A DNA stretch of 64,000 bases, from positions 1-64,000 of the forward strand of contig DASYBB010000238.1 of the NCBI GenBank assembly GCA_036501025.1, given 5' to 3'. This DNA is from DASUBV01 sp036501025. Lineage in GTDB: Bacteria; Actinomycetota; Actinomycetes; Streptosporangiales; Streptosporangiaceae. Positions within the stretch are counted from its first letter, which is position 1. Each line of letters begins with the position of its first letter. The notes beneath the pieces were generated by a model. It saw only the letters and a program-made list of their open reading frames with translations. It was not told the origin of the DNA and searched no databases. The translations under genes and the position numbers were made by a program. Shown here in pieces: positions 52,350 through 60,641 of this stretch.

Positions 52350-53183
52350 ATGCCCGTGCCGTCCCACAGCCGCAGCACCGCCCGCTTCCCGGAGCCGCTG
52401 GCCGCCAAGGTCCCGGAGATCACCGCCCTGTTCTGGGTCATCAAGATCCTGACCACCGGGATGGGGGAGGCAACCTCCGACTTCCTGATCAAGATCAACA
52501 TCCTGCTCGGCGGGGTGGTCGGGCTGGCGGTGTTCGTCCTCGCGCTCTGGTGGCAGTTCCGGGTGCGGCGCTACATCGCCGTCGTTTACTGGCTGGCGGT
52601 GGCCATGGTCGCGGTCTTCGGCACGCTGGCCGCCGACGGACTGCACGTCGAGCTGCACGTCCCGTACATCGGGTCGACGATCTTCTACGCCATCATCCTC
52701 GCCGTGGTCTTCTACCTGTGGCGCCGCAACGAGGGCACCCTGTCCATCCACAGCATCGTGACGCGGCGCCGGGAGACCTACTACTGGCTCACCGTGCTGG
52801 CGACGTTCGCCCTCGGCACCGCCCTCGGCGACCTGACCGCCATGACGCTGCACCTGGGCTTCCTGACCTCAGGTCTCATGTTCACCGGGCTCATCCTGAT
52901 CCCGGCGCTGGCCTGGTGGCGGTTCGGCCTGAACGAGATCGTGGCCTTCTGGTGGGCCTACGTGCTGACCCGGCCGCTCGGCGCCTCGTTCGCCGACTGG
53001 CTCAGCAAGCCGCATGCCCTGTCCGGCCTCAACCTCGGCGACGGCCAGGTGGCCGCGGTCGCCACCGTGATCATCGCCGTCCTGGTCGCCTACGTGGCCG
53101 TCGCCCGCAACGACATCCAGCCGCCCCTGACGCCGCTCACCCCGCCGCGCCCGTCCCCCGTCAGCGAAGCCGAGCCCACCTGA
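52350..53183 (+). CDS. COG4705-like membrane protein
   Basis: 277 residues with eight or so helices, an internal duplication: FWVIKILTTGMGEATSDFL in the first half and LATFALGTALGDLTAMTLHLG in the second mark equivalent positions. This pattern matches the COG4705 family of uncharacterised membrane proteins. AAGAAAGG precedes the ATG at 52350. Its last codons lie in the first unit of the minisatellite (53160-53351), so repeat changes could alter its tail. Confidence 0.78.
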   Translation: MPVPSHSRSTARFPEPLAAKVPEITALFWVIKILTTGMGEATSDFLIKINILLGGVVGLAVFVLALWWQFRVRRYIAVVYWLAVAMVAVFGTLAADGLHVELHVPYIGSTIFYAIILAVVFYLWRRNEGTLSIHSIVTRRRETYYWLTVLATFALGTALGDLTAMTLHLGFLTSGLMFTGLILIPALAWWRFGLNEIVAFWWAYVLTRPLGASFADWLSKPHALSGLNLGDGQVAAVATVIIAVLVAYVAVARNDIQPPLTPLTPPRPSPVSEAEPT

Positions 53184-53351
53184 CCCGGCCCGTCAGCGAC
53201 GCCCGTGCCCGCCTGACCCGCCCCGTCAGCGACGCCGAGCCCGCCCGAGCGGGCCGGTCAGCCGGCAGGACCCACCCGAGCAGTCCGGTCAGGCCGGCCG
53301 AGCGCGCCCGAGCAGCCCGGTCAGGCCAGCCGAGCGCGCCCGAGCAGTCCA
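53160..53351 (+). repeat. Minisatellite, six units of about 32 bp
   Basis: Units start at GTCAG: 53160, 53192, 53225, 53257, 53288 and 53320 (31-33 bp each). Copies 5 and 6 are nearly identical; 1-3 form a second subtype. The first copy holds the stop of the COG4705-like gene, and the array ends 40 bp before the next gene's GTG. Units lack unique spacers and palindromes, so it is not a CRISPR array. Confidence 0.8.
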
Positions 53352-53389
53352 GCCGGGCCGCCGGCCCGGCCCGCCAGTACGGTAGGCAG

Positions 53390-54052
53390 GTGTCGGCCGA
53401 ACACCCCCTAGCCGCGATGATCGCCGCCGCCGCGGCCGGCCGGTTCCCGGACCCAGACAGGGGCTGGCAGCGGATGCCGCCGTGGAGGGCCGGCCTCGAG
53501 GCCGTCGCCGCGTTCACCGGGCATGCCGTGCTCGTCGTCGACCCAGCCCGTCCCGACCGCCAGCTCGCCGCCCTCGGAGCCGATGGCCTGGGCGGCGCGC
53601 ACCACCCCCGGCTGATCGCCGCCCTGGCCGGCCCGGACGGCTGGATCGACAGCCTCGACCTGCTGCTGGCCGGCCGCGGCACCGGCGCCCCCGGCGTCCC
53701 GCCCCGCCTGGCCCCCCGGCCCGACCTCGCCGCCCACCCGCGTGCCGCCTTCGCGTCCCGGATCCGGGACGACGTCCGGCTGCTTGGCTACCCCGACCGC
53801 GATCGCAGCGCGCTGGCCGTCATCAGCCGCGGAATCGCCGGCCTCACCGAGCTGAGCTTCGAGGTCGTGCCCGCGCACCGCGGCGCCGGGGCCGGCGCCG
53901 CCCTGGTCGCCGACGCGCTGACCACCATCCCGGCCGGCCAGCTCACCGTGGCCGCCGCCGCCCCCGGCAACGCCGCCAGCGTCCGTGCCCTCCTGTCCGC
54001 CGGCTTCACCCCCCTGGGCTCCCTCCAGCTCTTCCGCCCCGCCGCCACCTAG
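53390..54052 (+). CDS. GNAT family N-acetyltransferase (GCN5-like)
   Basis: 220 residues from the GTG at 53390. The first 100 residues (GRGWQRMPPW..., AVAAFTGHAVLVV, DPARPDRQLAALGADGLG) are a less conserved substrate half; the GNAT core is FEVVPAHRGAGAGAALVADALTTI (acetyl-CoA motif A) plus AAPGNAASVRALLSAGFTPLGSLQLF. The frame is open further upstream across the minisatellite, but that part is not protein-like, hence the later start. Acceptor unknown. Confidence 0.8.
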   Translation: MSAEHPLAAMIAAAAAGRFPDPDRGWQRMPPWRAGLEAVAAFTGHAVLVVDPARPDRQLAALGADGLGGAHHPRLIAALAGPDGWIDSLDLLLAGRGTGAPGVPPRLAPRPDLAAHPRAAFASRIRDDVRLLGYPDRDRSALAVISRGIAGLTELSFEVVPAHRGAGAGAALVADALTTIPAGQLTVAAAAPGNAASVRALLSAGFTPLGSLQLFRPAAT

Positions 54053-54434
54053 CAGCCAGCTGCCCCCCGCTCTCGCCCCTCGCCCCTCGCCTCCCGGCTG
54101 GGTACCGGTCACCCGGCGGGATGGACGTACGGGACTGGAGGGACTGCAGCGGCTGGTGAGACGCGGCGGCCTGCGGCTGCCCGCCAGGGAGCCCGTCCGG
54201 TCCAGCTCGCTCGGGTTCCGCTCTTGATCATGGGAGGCTCGCTCACACCCTGAGGTGAGGAGACCTCCCACGATCAAGGTCGAGCATCCTGCCCGCGAAA
54301 CTCCAGCGGTGCGCGGGGTGGATGTGACTGACGTGGCCGCGGGGGCCGAGGCGCGGATGGCCCGAAGCCCGCCGATCGGGCACTGCGCGTGGCAGTTCGG
54401 CGAAGCGCGCCGCCTGGCCGCCCCGAGGGCGCGG
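54053..54434. other. 380-bp stretch with one large inverted repeat
   Basis: No supported gene. It contains a 15-bp inverted repeat (54223-54237 with 54264-54278), sketched separately, and otherwise GC-rich sequence without promoter consensus. Both neighbouring genes (GNAT, plus; VOC, minus) end here. Confidence 0.55.
54223..54278. repeat. 15-bp inverted repeat with stem loop, possibly a terminator or repeat element
   Basis: CTTGATCATGGGAGG (54223-54237) pairs with CCTCCCACGATCAAG (54264-54278) with one mismatch, enclosing 26 bases that contain an imperfect CTCAC/GTGAG pair. It lies between convergent genes, so it could terminate both. The less GC-rich outer part (CTTGATC) differs from its surroundings. 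Confidence 0.6.
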
Positions 54435-54875
54435 TCACCGCGTGGGCGGAGCCACGAATATGCAGAACGGGTGCCCGGCCGGGTCGGCGTACACGCGCAG
54501 GGGCTCCTCGGGATCCTCGGAACGGTCGAACAGCAGCTTGGCGCCGAGGGCCAGTGTCCGATCATGCTGGCGGTCCAGCTCGGCCGCCGTCGGCACGGTC
54601 AGGTCGACGTGCAGTTGCTTCGGTCGCGGGCCTTCCGGCCAGGTGGCGGCGGGGAGGCTGTCCACCTGCGCGAAAGCGATGCGGGTGGGGCCGGACGGAT
54701 CCTGCAGCACCAGCCAGTCTGCTCCCGCCGGGTCCGGCTCGCCGGCCACCGGCGGCTCGTCTCCGGACCGGTACTTCAGGCCCATCAGCTCACGGTAGAA
54801 CTCCGCCAGCCGCCGCGCGTCCTCAGTGTCGAGGACCACCTGCCGCAGTTGCGGGAAGATCGGGGAGTCGCTCAT
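54435..54875 (-). CDS. VOC/glyoxalase-superfamily protein
   Basis: 146 residues, two beta-alpha-beta-beta-beta units: LRQVVLDTEDARRLAEFYRELMGLKYRSG in the first, DLTVPTAAELDRQHDRTLALGAKLLFDRSEDPEEPLRVYADPAGHPFCIF in the second. The end motif VYADPAGHPFCIF is characteristic of the glyoxalase-like VOC group found in actinobacteria. Metal ligands (His in QLHVDL) are plausible. Substrate unknown. ATG 54873-54875. Confidence 0.85.
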   Translation of the reverse strand: MSDSPIFPQLRQVVLDTEDARRLAEFYRELMGLKYRSGDEPPVAGEPDPAGADWLVLQDPSGPTRIAFAQVDSLPAATWPEGPRPKQLHVDLTVPTAAELDRQHDRTLALGAKLLFDRSEDPEEPLRVYADPAGHPFCIFVAPPTR

Positions 54876-55065
54876 CCGCAGCATCTGCCCGCGCGGACGG
54901 TCGGCCACACCTGCAGTTTCCGCGCCGCGGTGATCGCTCGTCGCGGGGTGCCCCGCCGGTCCAGCCGACCAGCCAGGATGTCGCGGCCGCGCCATTCAGC
55001 CCCGCGGAGCCGGGCTTGGCAGCCCGTCCGCTCAGCCGGCCAGCCGGGACGTCACCTCCGTCGGC

Positions 55066-58000
55066 TCAGCCGGCTGGCCCGGGCCTGGCGGTGAGGTGCA
55101 CGAGGCGCAGCAGGTAGCGGAGACCGCCGGTGCCCGCGGGGCAGTACACGGTCGTGCCCTGTGGCTCGCACGAGCGGGTCGCGTCCTGCCGGAGGGCCGC
55201 GTCGAGCGCCATCCGGCTGGCGGGGGACAGGACCCAGCCCAGCGGAGCGGCCACCCTCGGCACTGTCTGGGGTGCGACCAGAACGGTCTGCCGCGGAATG
55301 ACCTGGGCCGCGGCATCCCGGATGGCGCCGCAGTCCGGGGCCGCCGGAGCGCCAGCCGCCGCCGCAGCAGCACCGGCCGCTGCGGCCGCCGGCGCGCCCG
55401 GCTGAGGGCAGGGGAGCCACGCGTCGGCCGCGGTTTCCTGGCCGAGCTGCTGGAGGAAGGCATTCGGAGTCGTCAGGTTGCCGCTGGCGGCGGATGCGTC
55501 CACCGGAACGAGGAGTTCCGGGTCGCTGCCCGGAGCGGTGGGAGACGGGACGACCTGGGGGCTGTTGCCCAGGTACACCGTCACCGGGACGACCAGGGTG
55601 ACCGGCTGGCCCGCCTGCGCGCTGGCCACGGCGCTGGTGTTGTACTGCCGGACCGCGGCCGTCAGGCTCGGCGCCAGCCCGGCGAGCGTGGCCAGCCCGC
55701 TGCTGTCGGCGTACCCGCCGTCGACGAACTGCTCCTGCGCGGTGTTCCGCTGCGCGCGGCGGCAGCCGTTCACCACTCCGGACGGGGAGATGAAGGTGAA
55801 CCGGGCGGACAGCAGTGCCGCGGTGGCGGTGTCGATGCCCTTCAGGCAGGGCAGCTTGGCGAACAGGTCGTAGCTGTTGGCGGCGGGCGCCGCGGAGCCC
55901 AGGCCGCAGGTCAGCGGAGAACCCGCGGCCGGAGCGGGCGCGCCGGGAGCGGCCAGGCTGCGATCGGGGAGGATCGCCCGGCAGCCGGTCCGGACCGCGG
56001 TGGAGTTGAACAGCAGCCGCCAGGGCACGACCGGCTGGCCGAGCGGGAACGGGTCGGTCAGGCCGGAGTCCTCCCCCTCCCAGGCGTGTTCCATCAGGGC
56101 CGCCCGGTCGGGGTAGCGCTGGTGGGCGGGCATCTGGGCCGCGGTCAGGTCCAGCCCGGTGTAGCCGGCGATGGTGTCCCGCAGCACCAGCCCGTCGATC
56201 CCGGCCGCCAGCGCGTCGGGACCGGCGATCCTGGCGATGGCCTGGTCGGGATGCGGGCTAGTGGCCAGCACGCCCATGCCGACGGAGCCGCCGCTGACGC
56301 TGCTGACGGCAAAGACCCCGTGCCGGCCGCACTGCGTGCCCGCCAGCATGGTCATCGTGTGGACGGCCCACCATGCGGCGCGGATTCCGCCGCCCGAGGC
56401 CGCCACCAGGACCAGGGGTTCGACCCGGATCACCGGAGGGCCGGCTGTGGCGCTGCGCGGCGCGGGGACCGCGCAGGTCCGGGTGAGCGGGTCGGCCAGC
56501 CATTGCTGCAGGCTGCGGGCCAGGGTGGCCGGGCTGGATGACGCCCCGGCGCCCGCGGTCGCGCTGCTCGCGGTTGTGGTGTTCGCGGCCGTGGAATTCG
56601 TCGCGGTGGTGCTCGCGGCGGCGGGGCCCGGCTGCGTGAGGCCGCCGGTCAGCCCGCCCGAAGCGGTCGCGCTCGTCCCGGCCCGGCCGCTCGGGGGGCG
56701 GATATCGTGCAGCCCGGAGTTCCGGTTGATAGCCACGCCCAGGATTCCGGCGATGACGATCAGCGTGATGACGGGCGTGCTGCTCAGCCGCAGCAGCCGG
56801 AACAGGGGCGGCGGCTGGTAATGCTGGGCCAGGAAGGCCAGCCCGGCCAGCCCGAGGGCCAGCGTGCCCAGCCCGGTCACGGCCGTCCCGAGCACGCCCA
56901 GCCAGTGGGTCGTCCACAGCGGCACGAAGATCAGCAGGCCGTCCGCCACGACCAGGGGCGCGGCCGCGGCCGCTACGGGCCACCACGGTCCCTTCGGGTC
57001 CCTGGCCCGGCGGACCGGATCCTCCGGCGGCGGCGCCGGGCTGATCTGGCCGGCTGGCTTCATGCTGGCCGGCTGCTCCTCCAGCGGGGTCTCGCCGCCC
57101 GGCCCGGAGGCCGCAGGCTGGGCCTCCCGCGGGGCCTGGTCGTCCGGTTCGGAGGCGGCCCGTGCTTCCGTGAAGTTCTCGTCTGGCGGCCCCGCGACCG
57201 CAGCGACGCCGGCCGGTGGCGCCTCCGCCGGCACCGCCGGCAGTTCCGGGGGCAGCATGCCCGCCATCCAGGCCAGGGCCGGGCGTGCAACCGCCCACAC
57301 GGCGACGGCGCCGACGATGCCGACCACGACGGCGGCGCCGTCGGCGCGGGCGTACCAGCCGCCGACGACGAGCGCCGGAGCGGTGAAGGCCCGGACCAGC
57401 CCCAGGCCGGCCACGGCGACGACGGCGACGGCCAGCAGGTCCCCGACCGTGTGCACGAGCGCGATCATGTCTTCCGCGTCGCCGGCCACCTCGGTGTCGC
57501 GGGCCGGGGCCTGGCGCGCTCGTGACCGGAAGACCAGCGAGGCGACGGCCACGCCCCACATGACCACCGGGATGGCGATGGCCCCGAGCCACGAGACCTG
57601 AGCCCAGTGCCGCCAGCCGAGCACCCAGGTCACGGCCAGCAGCACAGCCGGGGCGAGCAGCCACAGCCACACGTGGCTCTGGTCGCGATTCTCGCCTTGC
57701 TGGCCGAACTTATGGACGGCCCGCCGCACCCTCCGCCGCCCCAGGTAGAGCAGCAGGAAGGCGACGAGGAACTGGGCGATGACCGCGGCCGCCAGGTGAA
57801 CCCAGCCCAGGCTCGGCGTCCGGGTCAGCCACGCGCGCTCCACGTCCGGCATCTGCTCCAGCACGTCGCTGCCGCGGGAGGCGGCGATCACGCCGAGCAG
57901 GACGAGGATGACCAGCGAGAAGCGCTGGGCCTTCACGGCCCGGACGATCTGCCCGATTCCCCGGGCGACGGCCGGGCTGTTCAGGATCCGGTACCCGGCC

Positions 58001-58557
58001 CAGATCACCGCGACGATGGCGGCGACCCACTTGGCCATCGTCGCCCCGTGCAGCGCCCAGGCGAGGGCGGGCGGGACATCCCGTCCATGGCCGATCCAGC
58101 CCCGCACCGCGGCGGCCGCGAGCGCGACCTGAGCCGCGTTGCCGGCCACGACCAGGCCGAGCAGCAGGTATCCCAGCCGCCAGCGCCGCGCCGGCCCCGC
58201 CGCGGCCTGCGCGGCCGCATCCTGCGAGCGCGCCGCGGCCGCCCACACCATGATCACGGCCAGCAGGCTGTACCCGATGATGAAGAGCACGTCGAACCCG
58301 AGATGAGCGAGCAGCCAGCCGGGCAGGTCAGCGTTTCCCTCCTGAGCCCACCCATTCAGCGTCGGGGCCGGTGACGTCAGCGGCTGAGCCAGCTGGCCGA
58401 TGCCGTACAGGGAGCTCACCGAGAACTGGCCGGTGGGCGTCGCCTCCAGGATCACCCCGCCCGCCTCGGCCATCCCGATGAAGCCGGCGGCGGCCAGGCT
58501 GCCGCCCGTCAGCGCCCACCACGGACGGCCACCCGGCAGGACCCGCATTCCGCTCAC
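55066..58557 (-). CDS. Large membrane protein with C-terminal patatin-like phospholipase domain
   Basis: 1163 residues. The N-terminal 630 or so residues hold some 10-12 membrane helices, one Pro/Glu-rich cytoplasmic loop, and a Ser/Thr/Ala-rich stalk. Residues about 700-1160 form a patatin-type alpha/beta domain: LVAASGGGIRAAWWAVHTM (oxyanion GGGxR), FAVSSVSGGSVGMG (nucleophile Ser in SVSGG) and FVDGGYADSSG (Asp-Gly-Gly). A lipid acyl hydrolase facing outward or anchored at the membrane is expected. The start is GTG 58557 (or ATG 58548, which is nearly as good). First of a minus-strand cluster followed by the kinase; together they read like a membrane-linked signalling unit. Confidence 0.82.
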   Translation of the reverse strand: MSGMRVLPGGRPWWALTGGSLAAAGFIGMAEAGGVILEATPTGQFSVSSLYGIGQLAQPLTSPAPTLNGWAQEGNADLPGWLLAHLGFDVLFIIGYSLLAVIMVWAAAARSQDAAAQAAAGPARRWRLGYLLLGLVVAGNAAQVALAAAAVRGWIGHGRDVPPALAWALHGATMAKWVAAIVAVIWAGYRILNSPAVARGIGQIVRAVKAQRFSLVILVLLGVIAASRGSDVLEQMPDVERAWLTRTPSLGWVHLAAAVIAQFLVAFLLLYLGRRRVRRAVHKFGQQGENRDQSHVWLWLLAPAVLLAVTWVLGWRHWAQVSWLGAIAIPVVMWGVAVASLVFRSRARQAPARDTEVAGDAEDMIALVHTVGDLLAVAVVAVAGLGLVRAFTAPALVVGGWYARADGAAVVVGIVGAVAVWAVARPALAWMAGMLPPELPAVPAEAPPAGVAAVAGPPDENFTEARAASEPDDQAPREAQPAASGPGGETPLEEQPASMKPAGQISPAPPPEDPVRRARDPKGPWWPVAAAAAPLVVADGLLIFVPLWTTHWLGVLGTAVTGLGTLALGLAGLAFLAQHYQPPPLFRLLRLSSTPVITLIVIAGILGVAINRNSGLHDIRPPSGRAGTSATASGGLTGGLTQPGPAAASTTATNSTAANTTTASSATAGAGASSSPATLARSLQQWLADPLTRTCAVPAPRSATAGPPVIRVEPLVLVAASGGGIRAAWWAVHTMTMLAGTQCGRHGVFAVSSVSGGSVGMGVLATSPHPDQAIARIAGPDALAAGIDGLVLRDTIAGYTGLDLTAAQMPAHQRYPDRAALMEHAWEGEDSGLTDPFPLGQPVVPWRLLFNSTAVRTGCRAILPDRSLAAPGAPAPAAGSPLTCGLGSAAPAANSYDLFAKLPCLKGIDTATAALLSARFTFISPSGVVNGCRRAQRNTAQEQFVDGGYADSSGLATLAGLAPSLTAAVRQYNTSAVASAQAGQPVTLVVPVTVYLGNSPQVVPSPTAPGSDPELLVPVDASAASGNLTTPNAFLQQLGQETAADAWLPCPQPGAPAAAAAGAAAAAAGAPAAPDCGAIRDAAAQVIPRQTVLVAPQTVPRVAAPLGWVLSPASRMALDAALRQDATRSCEPQGTTVYCPAGTGGLRYLLRLVHLTARPGPAG

Positions 58558-58625
58558 CCACGTTCATTCCGGCCATTACCGCCGCCTGGGGCCATTACGG
58601 TACTCCCGGCTGCGGGCCGGCCGTG

Positions 58626-60401
58626 CTAGGTCGCGCAGGCCAGCGTGACGATGACCGGCCGGCTGCGATCGCCCGCGGTGTCGTAGATCCAGGCCGCCAC
58701 CGAGATTTGATCGGGCTGGGACAGCCCGCAGCCCAGGTCGAATGGGTAGGCGATGGAGCCGACGTTGATGATGGCACCGGCCGCATCGGTAAACGGGTGG
58801 GTTTCGGAGGGCCATTTCGAGCCGCTGACGCCGGCAAACCCGACGCCCGCGGCGTCTTTCCCGGGGTCGGCGTAAGTAAGGCTGACATAAACCAGGCTGC
58901 CCACCATGTAGGTGGCGGCGGTGAGTACCCGCGGCACCGGCGGGCCCAACGCGGGCGGCGAGCCCGGGCTGGCCGGGGCAGAGGGCGATGGGTCCGCCGG
59001 GCGGGCCGAGATCCCGGCCGCCAGGGCGGGCGCGGCCGGAGCCGCCGGGGCGGTGCCCCGCGGCGCTGCCGGGCCGGCGGCCTGCGATGGCGTCACCGCG
59101 GGCCGGGCCCGAGGCGGCCCGGCCTGGAATTCGGCCCCGGGCTTCGCGGACGACGCACCGTACAGGGTGCCCGGCAGCAGCATGACCGTGACGACGGCCG
59201 CGGCGGCGAGCCCCGCCAGCGCCCCGGCCCAGGCCAGGCGCCGGCGAGTCCGCCGCCGCGGCCGCGCGCCCGCCCCGCCCGCCCCCCGCGTGCGGGCGGG
59301 CGGCGGGCCGCCGGCGGCCGCCCGCGGGGCGGATGCCCGCCGCGCGGCAACCAATGCTGTGGACGCCAGGGCAGCCGGCGCCAGGGCAGCCGGCGCCAGG
59401 GCAGCGGGCGCCGCGCGTGCCAGCCGGGCCGGAGCGACACGCGCCGGAGGCACCGGACCAGCGGCCTCCGCCACCGCGGCCGCCCGCGCGCCGCGCGCCC
59501 CGCCGCCGGCCATCACGGCATGGGGTGCCGCGGCCCGAGGCGCCGGGCCGGCGGCGGCCGCCGAGGCCCGGTGCCGGCTCGCGCCCCGCGCCGCCCGCGG
59601 CGCCCCGGCCAGCCGCGCCAGCAGGTCGCCGGTACCCGGCCGCTGGCCAGGGTCCTTGGCCAGGCACCACGTCACCAGCGGCCAGACCGGGCCCGGCAGG
59701 CCCGACAGATCCGGGTCCTCGTGCACCGCCCGGTACATGAGCATCGGGGCGGTGCCCGTCCCGAACGGATGCCGCCCGGTCGCCGCGAACGCCAGCACCG
59801 CGCCCAGGCTGAACACGTCGCTGCTCGGCCCCACCTCCCGGCCCACGGCCTGCTCGGGGGACATGAATCCCGGCGAGCCCACCACCATGCCGGTCTGGGT
59901 CAGCATGCTGGCCTCGGGCGACCGGGAGATCCCGAAGTCGATCACCCGCGGCCCGTCGCCGGCCAGCAGCACGTTGGACGGCTTCAGGTCCCGGTGCACG
60001 ACGCCCGCCGCGTGGATCGCGCCCAGGCCCTGGGCCAGGCCGGCAGCCAGGGTCAGCACTGCGGGCACCGGCAGCGGCCCCTGCGTCGCTACCGCCTCCG
60101 CGAGCGACGGGCCGGCCACGTACGCCGTGGCCAGCCACGGCGTCGCCGACCGCACGTCGGCGTCGAGCACCAGCGCGGTGAACTGGCCGCTGACGTTCGC
60201 GGCCGCGGCCACCTCCCGGGCGAACCGCTCCCGGAATCCGGGCTCCCCGGCCAGTTCCGGGCGGATGACTTTCACCGCGGCCAGCGCCCCGGTGCCCGAC
60301 CGCCCCAGGAATACCTGGCCCATTCCGCCCGCACCGAGCCGTCCCACTAAGCGGTACGGTCCCGCCCAGCCGAGCTCCCCGACCTGCTCATCCCCCACCA
60401 T
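58626..60401 (-). CDS. Ser/Thr protein kinase (Pkn type) with extracellular domain
   Basis: 591 residues. Residues 1-270 are a kinase: LGAGGMGQVFLG (P-loop), AVKVIRPE (Lys), GVVHRDLKPSNVLL (HRD catalytic), RVIDFGISRS (DFG). A juxtamembrane Ala/Pro/Arg-rich segment with a 15-bp DNA repeat follows, then a membrane helix (about 406-427, AGLAAAAVVTVMLLPGTLY), a Pro/Ala linker and a C-terminal external domain of about 110 residues (AATYMVGSLVYVSLTYADPG...) ending in TLACAT. GGAGGG six bases before the ATG at 60399-60401 sets the start. Probably phosphorylates cytosolic targets on an external cue. Confidence 0.9.
   Translation of the reverse strand: MVGDEQVGELGWAGPYRLVGRLGAGGMGQVFLGRSGTGALAAVKVIRPELAGEPGFRERFAREVAAAANVSGQFTALVLDADVRSATPWLATAYVAGPSLAEAVATQGPLPVPAVLTLAAGLAQGLGAIHAAGVVHRDLKPSNVLLAGDGPRVIDFGISRSPEASMLTQTGMVVGSPGFMSPEQAVGREVGPSSDVFSLGAVLAFAATGRHPFGTGTAPMLMYRAVHEDPDLSGLPGPVWPLVTWCLAKDPGQRPGTGDLLARLAGAPRAARGASRHRASAAAAGPAPRAAAPHAVMAGGGARGARAAAVAEAAGPVPPARVAPARLARAAPAALAPAALAPAALASTALVAARRASAPRAAAGGPPPARTRGAGGAGARPRRRTRRRLAWAGALAGLAAAAVVTVMLLPGTLYGASSAKPGAEFQAGPPRARPAVTPSQAAGPAAPRGTAPAAPAAPALAAGISARPADPSPSAPASPGSPPALGPPVPRVLTAATYMVGSLVYVSLTYADPGKDAAGVGFAGVSGSKWPSETHPFTDAAGAIINVGSIAYPFDLGCGLSQPDQISVAAWIYDTAGDRSRPVIVTLACAT
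59361..59405 (-). repeat. 15-bp tandem repeat in the kinase gene
   Basis: Three units of the 15-bp motif (A/G)CGCCAGGGCAGC(C/G)G at 59361, 59376 and 59391, encoding repeated Ala-Pro-Ala-Ala-Leu in the kinase linker. In-frame, so variation only lengthens the linker. Confidence 0.8.
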
Positions 60402-60641
60402 TCCCGACCCTCCCTGCCGGTATTCGCTCCGCCGGCGGCCCCTGAGCCGGCCAGAGCGCAGCCTCCGCCCCAGTGGCTGCCGCAGATAAGCGGCACATGA
60501 GGCGATCACTCCGTACAAATCGACTTATAGTCCGTTACGCCGAGTTACTGCTCCGCTACTGTATCGAGAATCATCCGCGCATTTCCAGGCTTAAAAAAGA
60601 CACAAGATGAATAGGACTGATTAAGCCGTATTGCCGGATTA

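Noticed and set aside
53160..53351. CRISPR array
   Set aside because: Units are directly tandem with no unique spacers, are diverged, and no cas gene is nearby.
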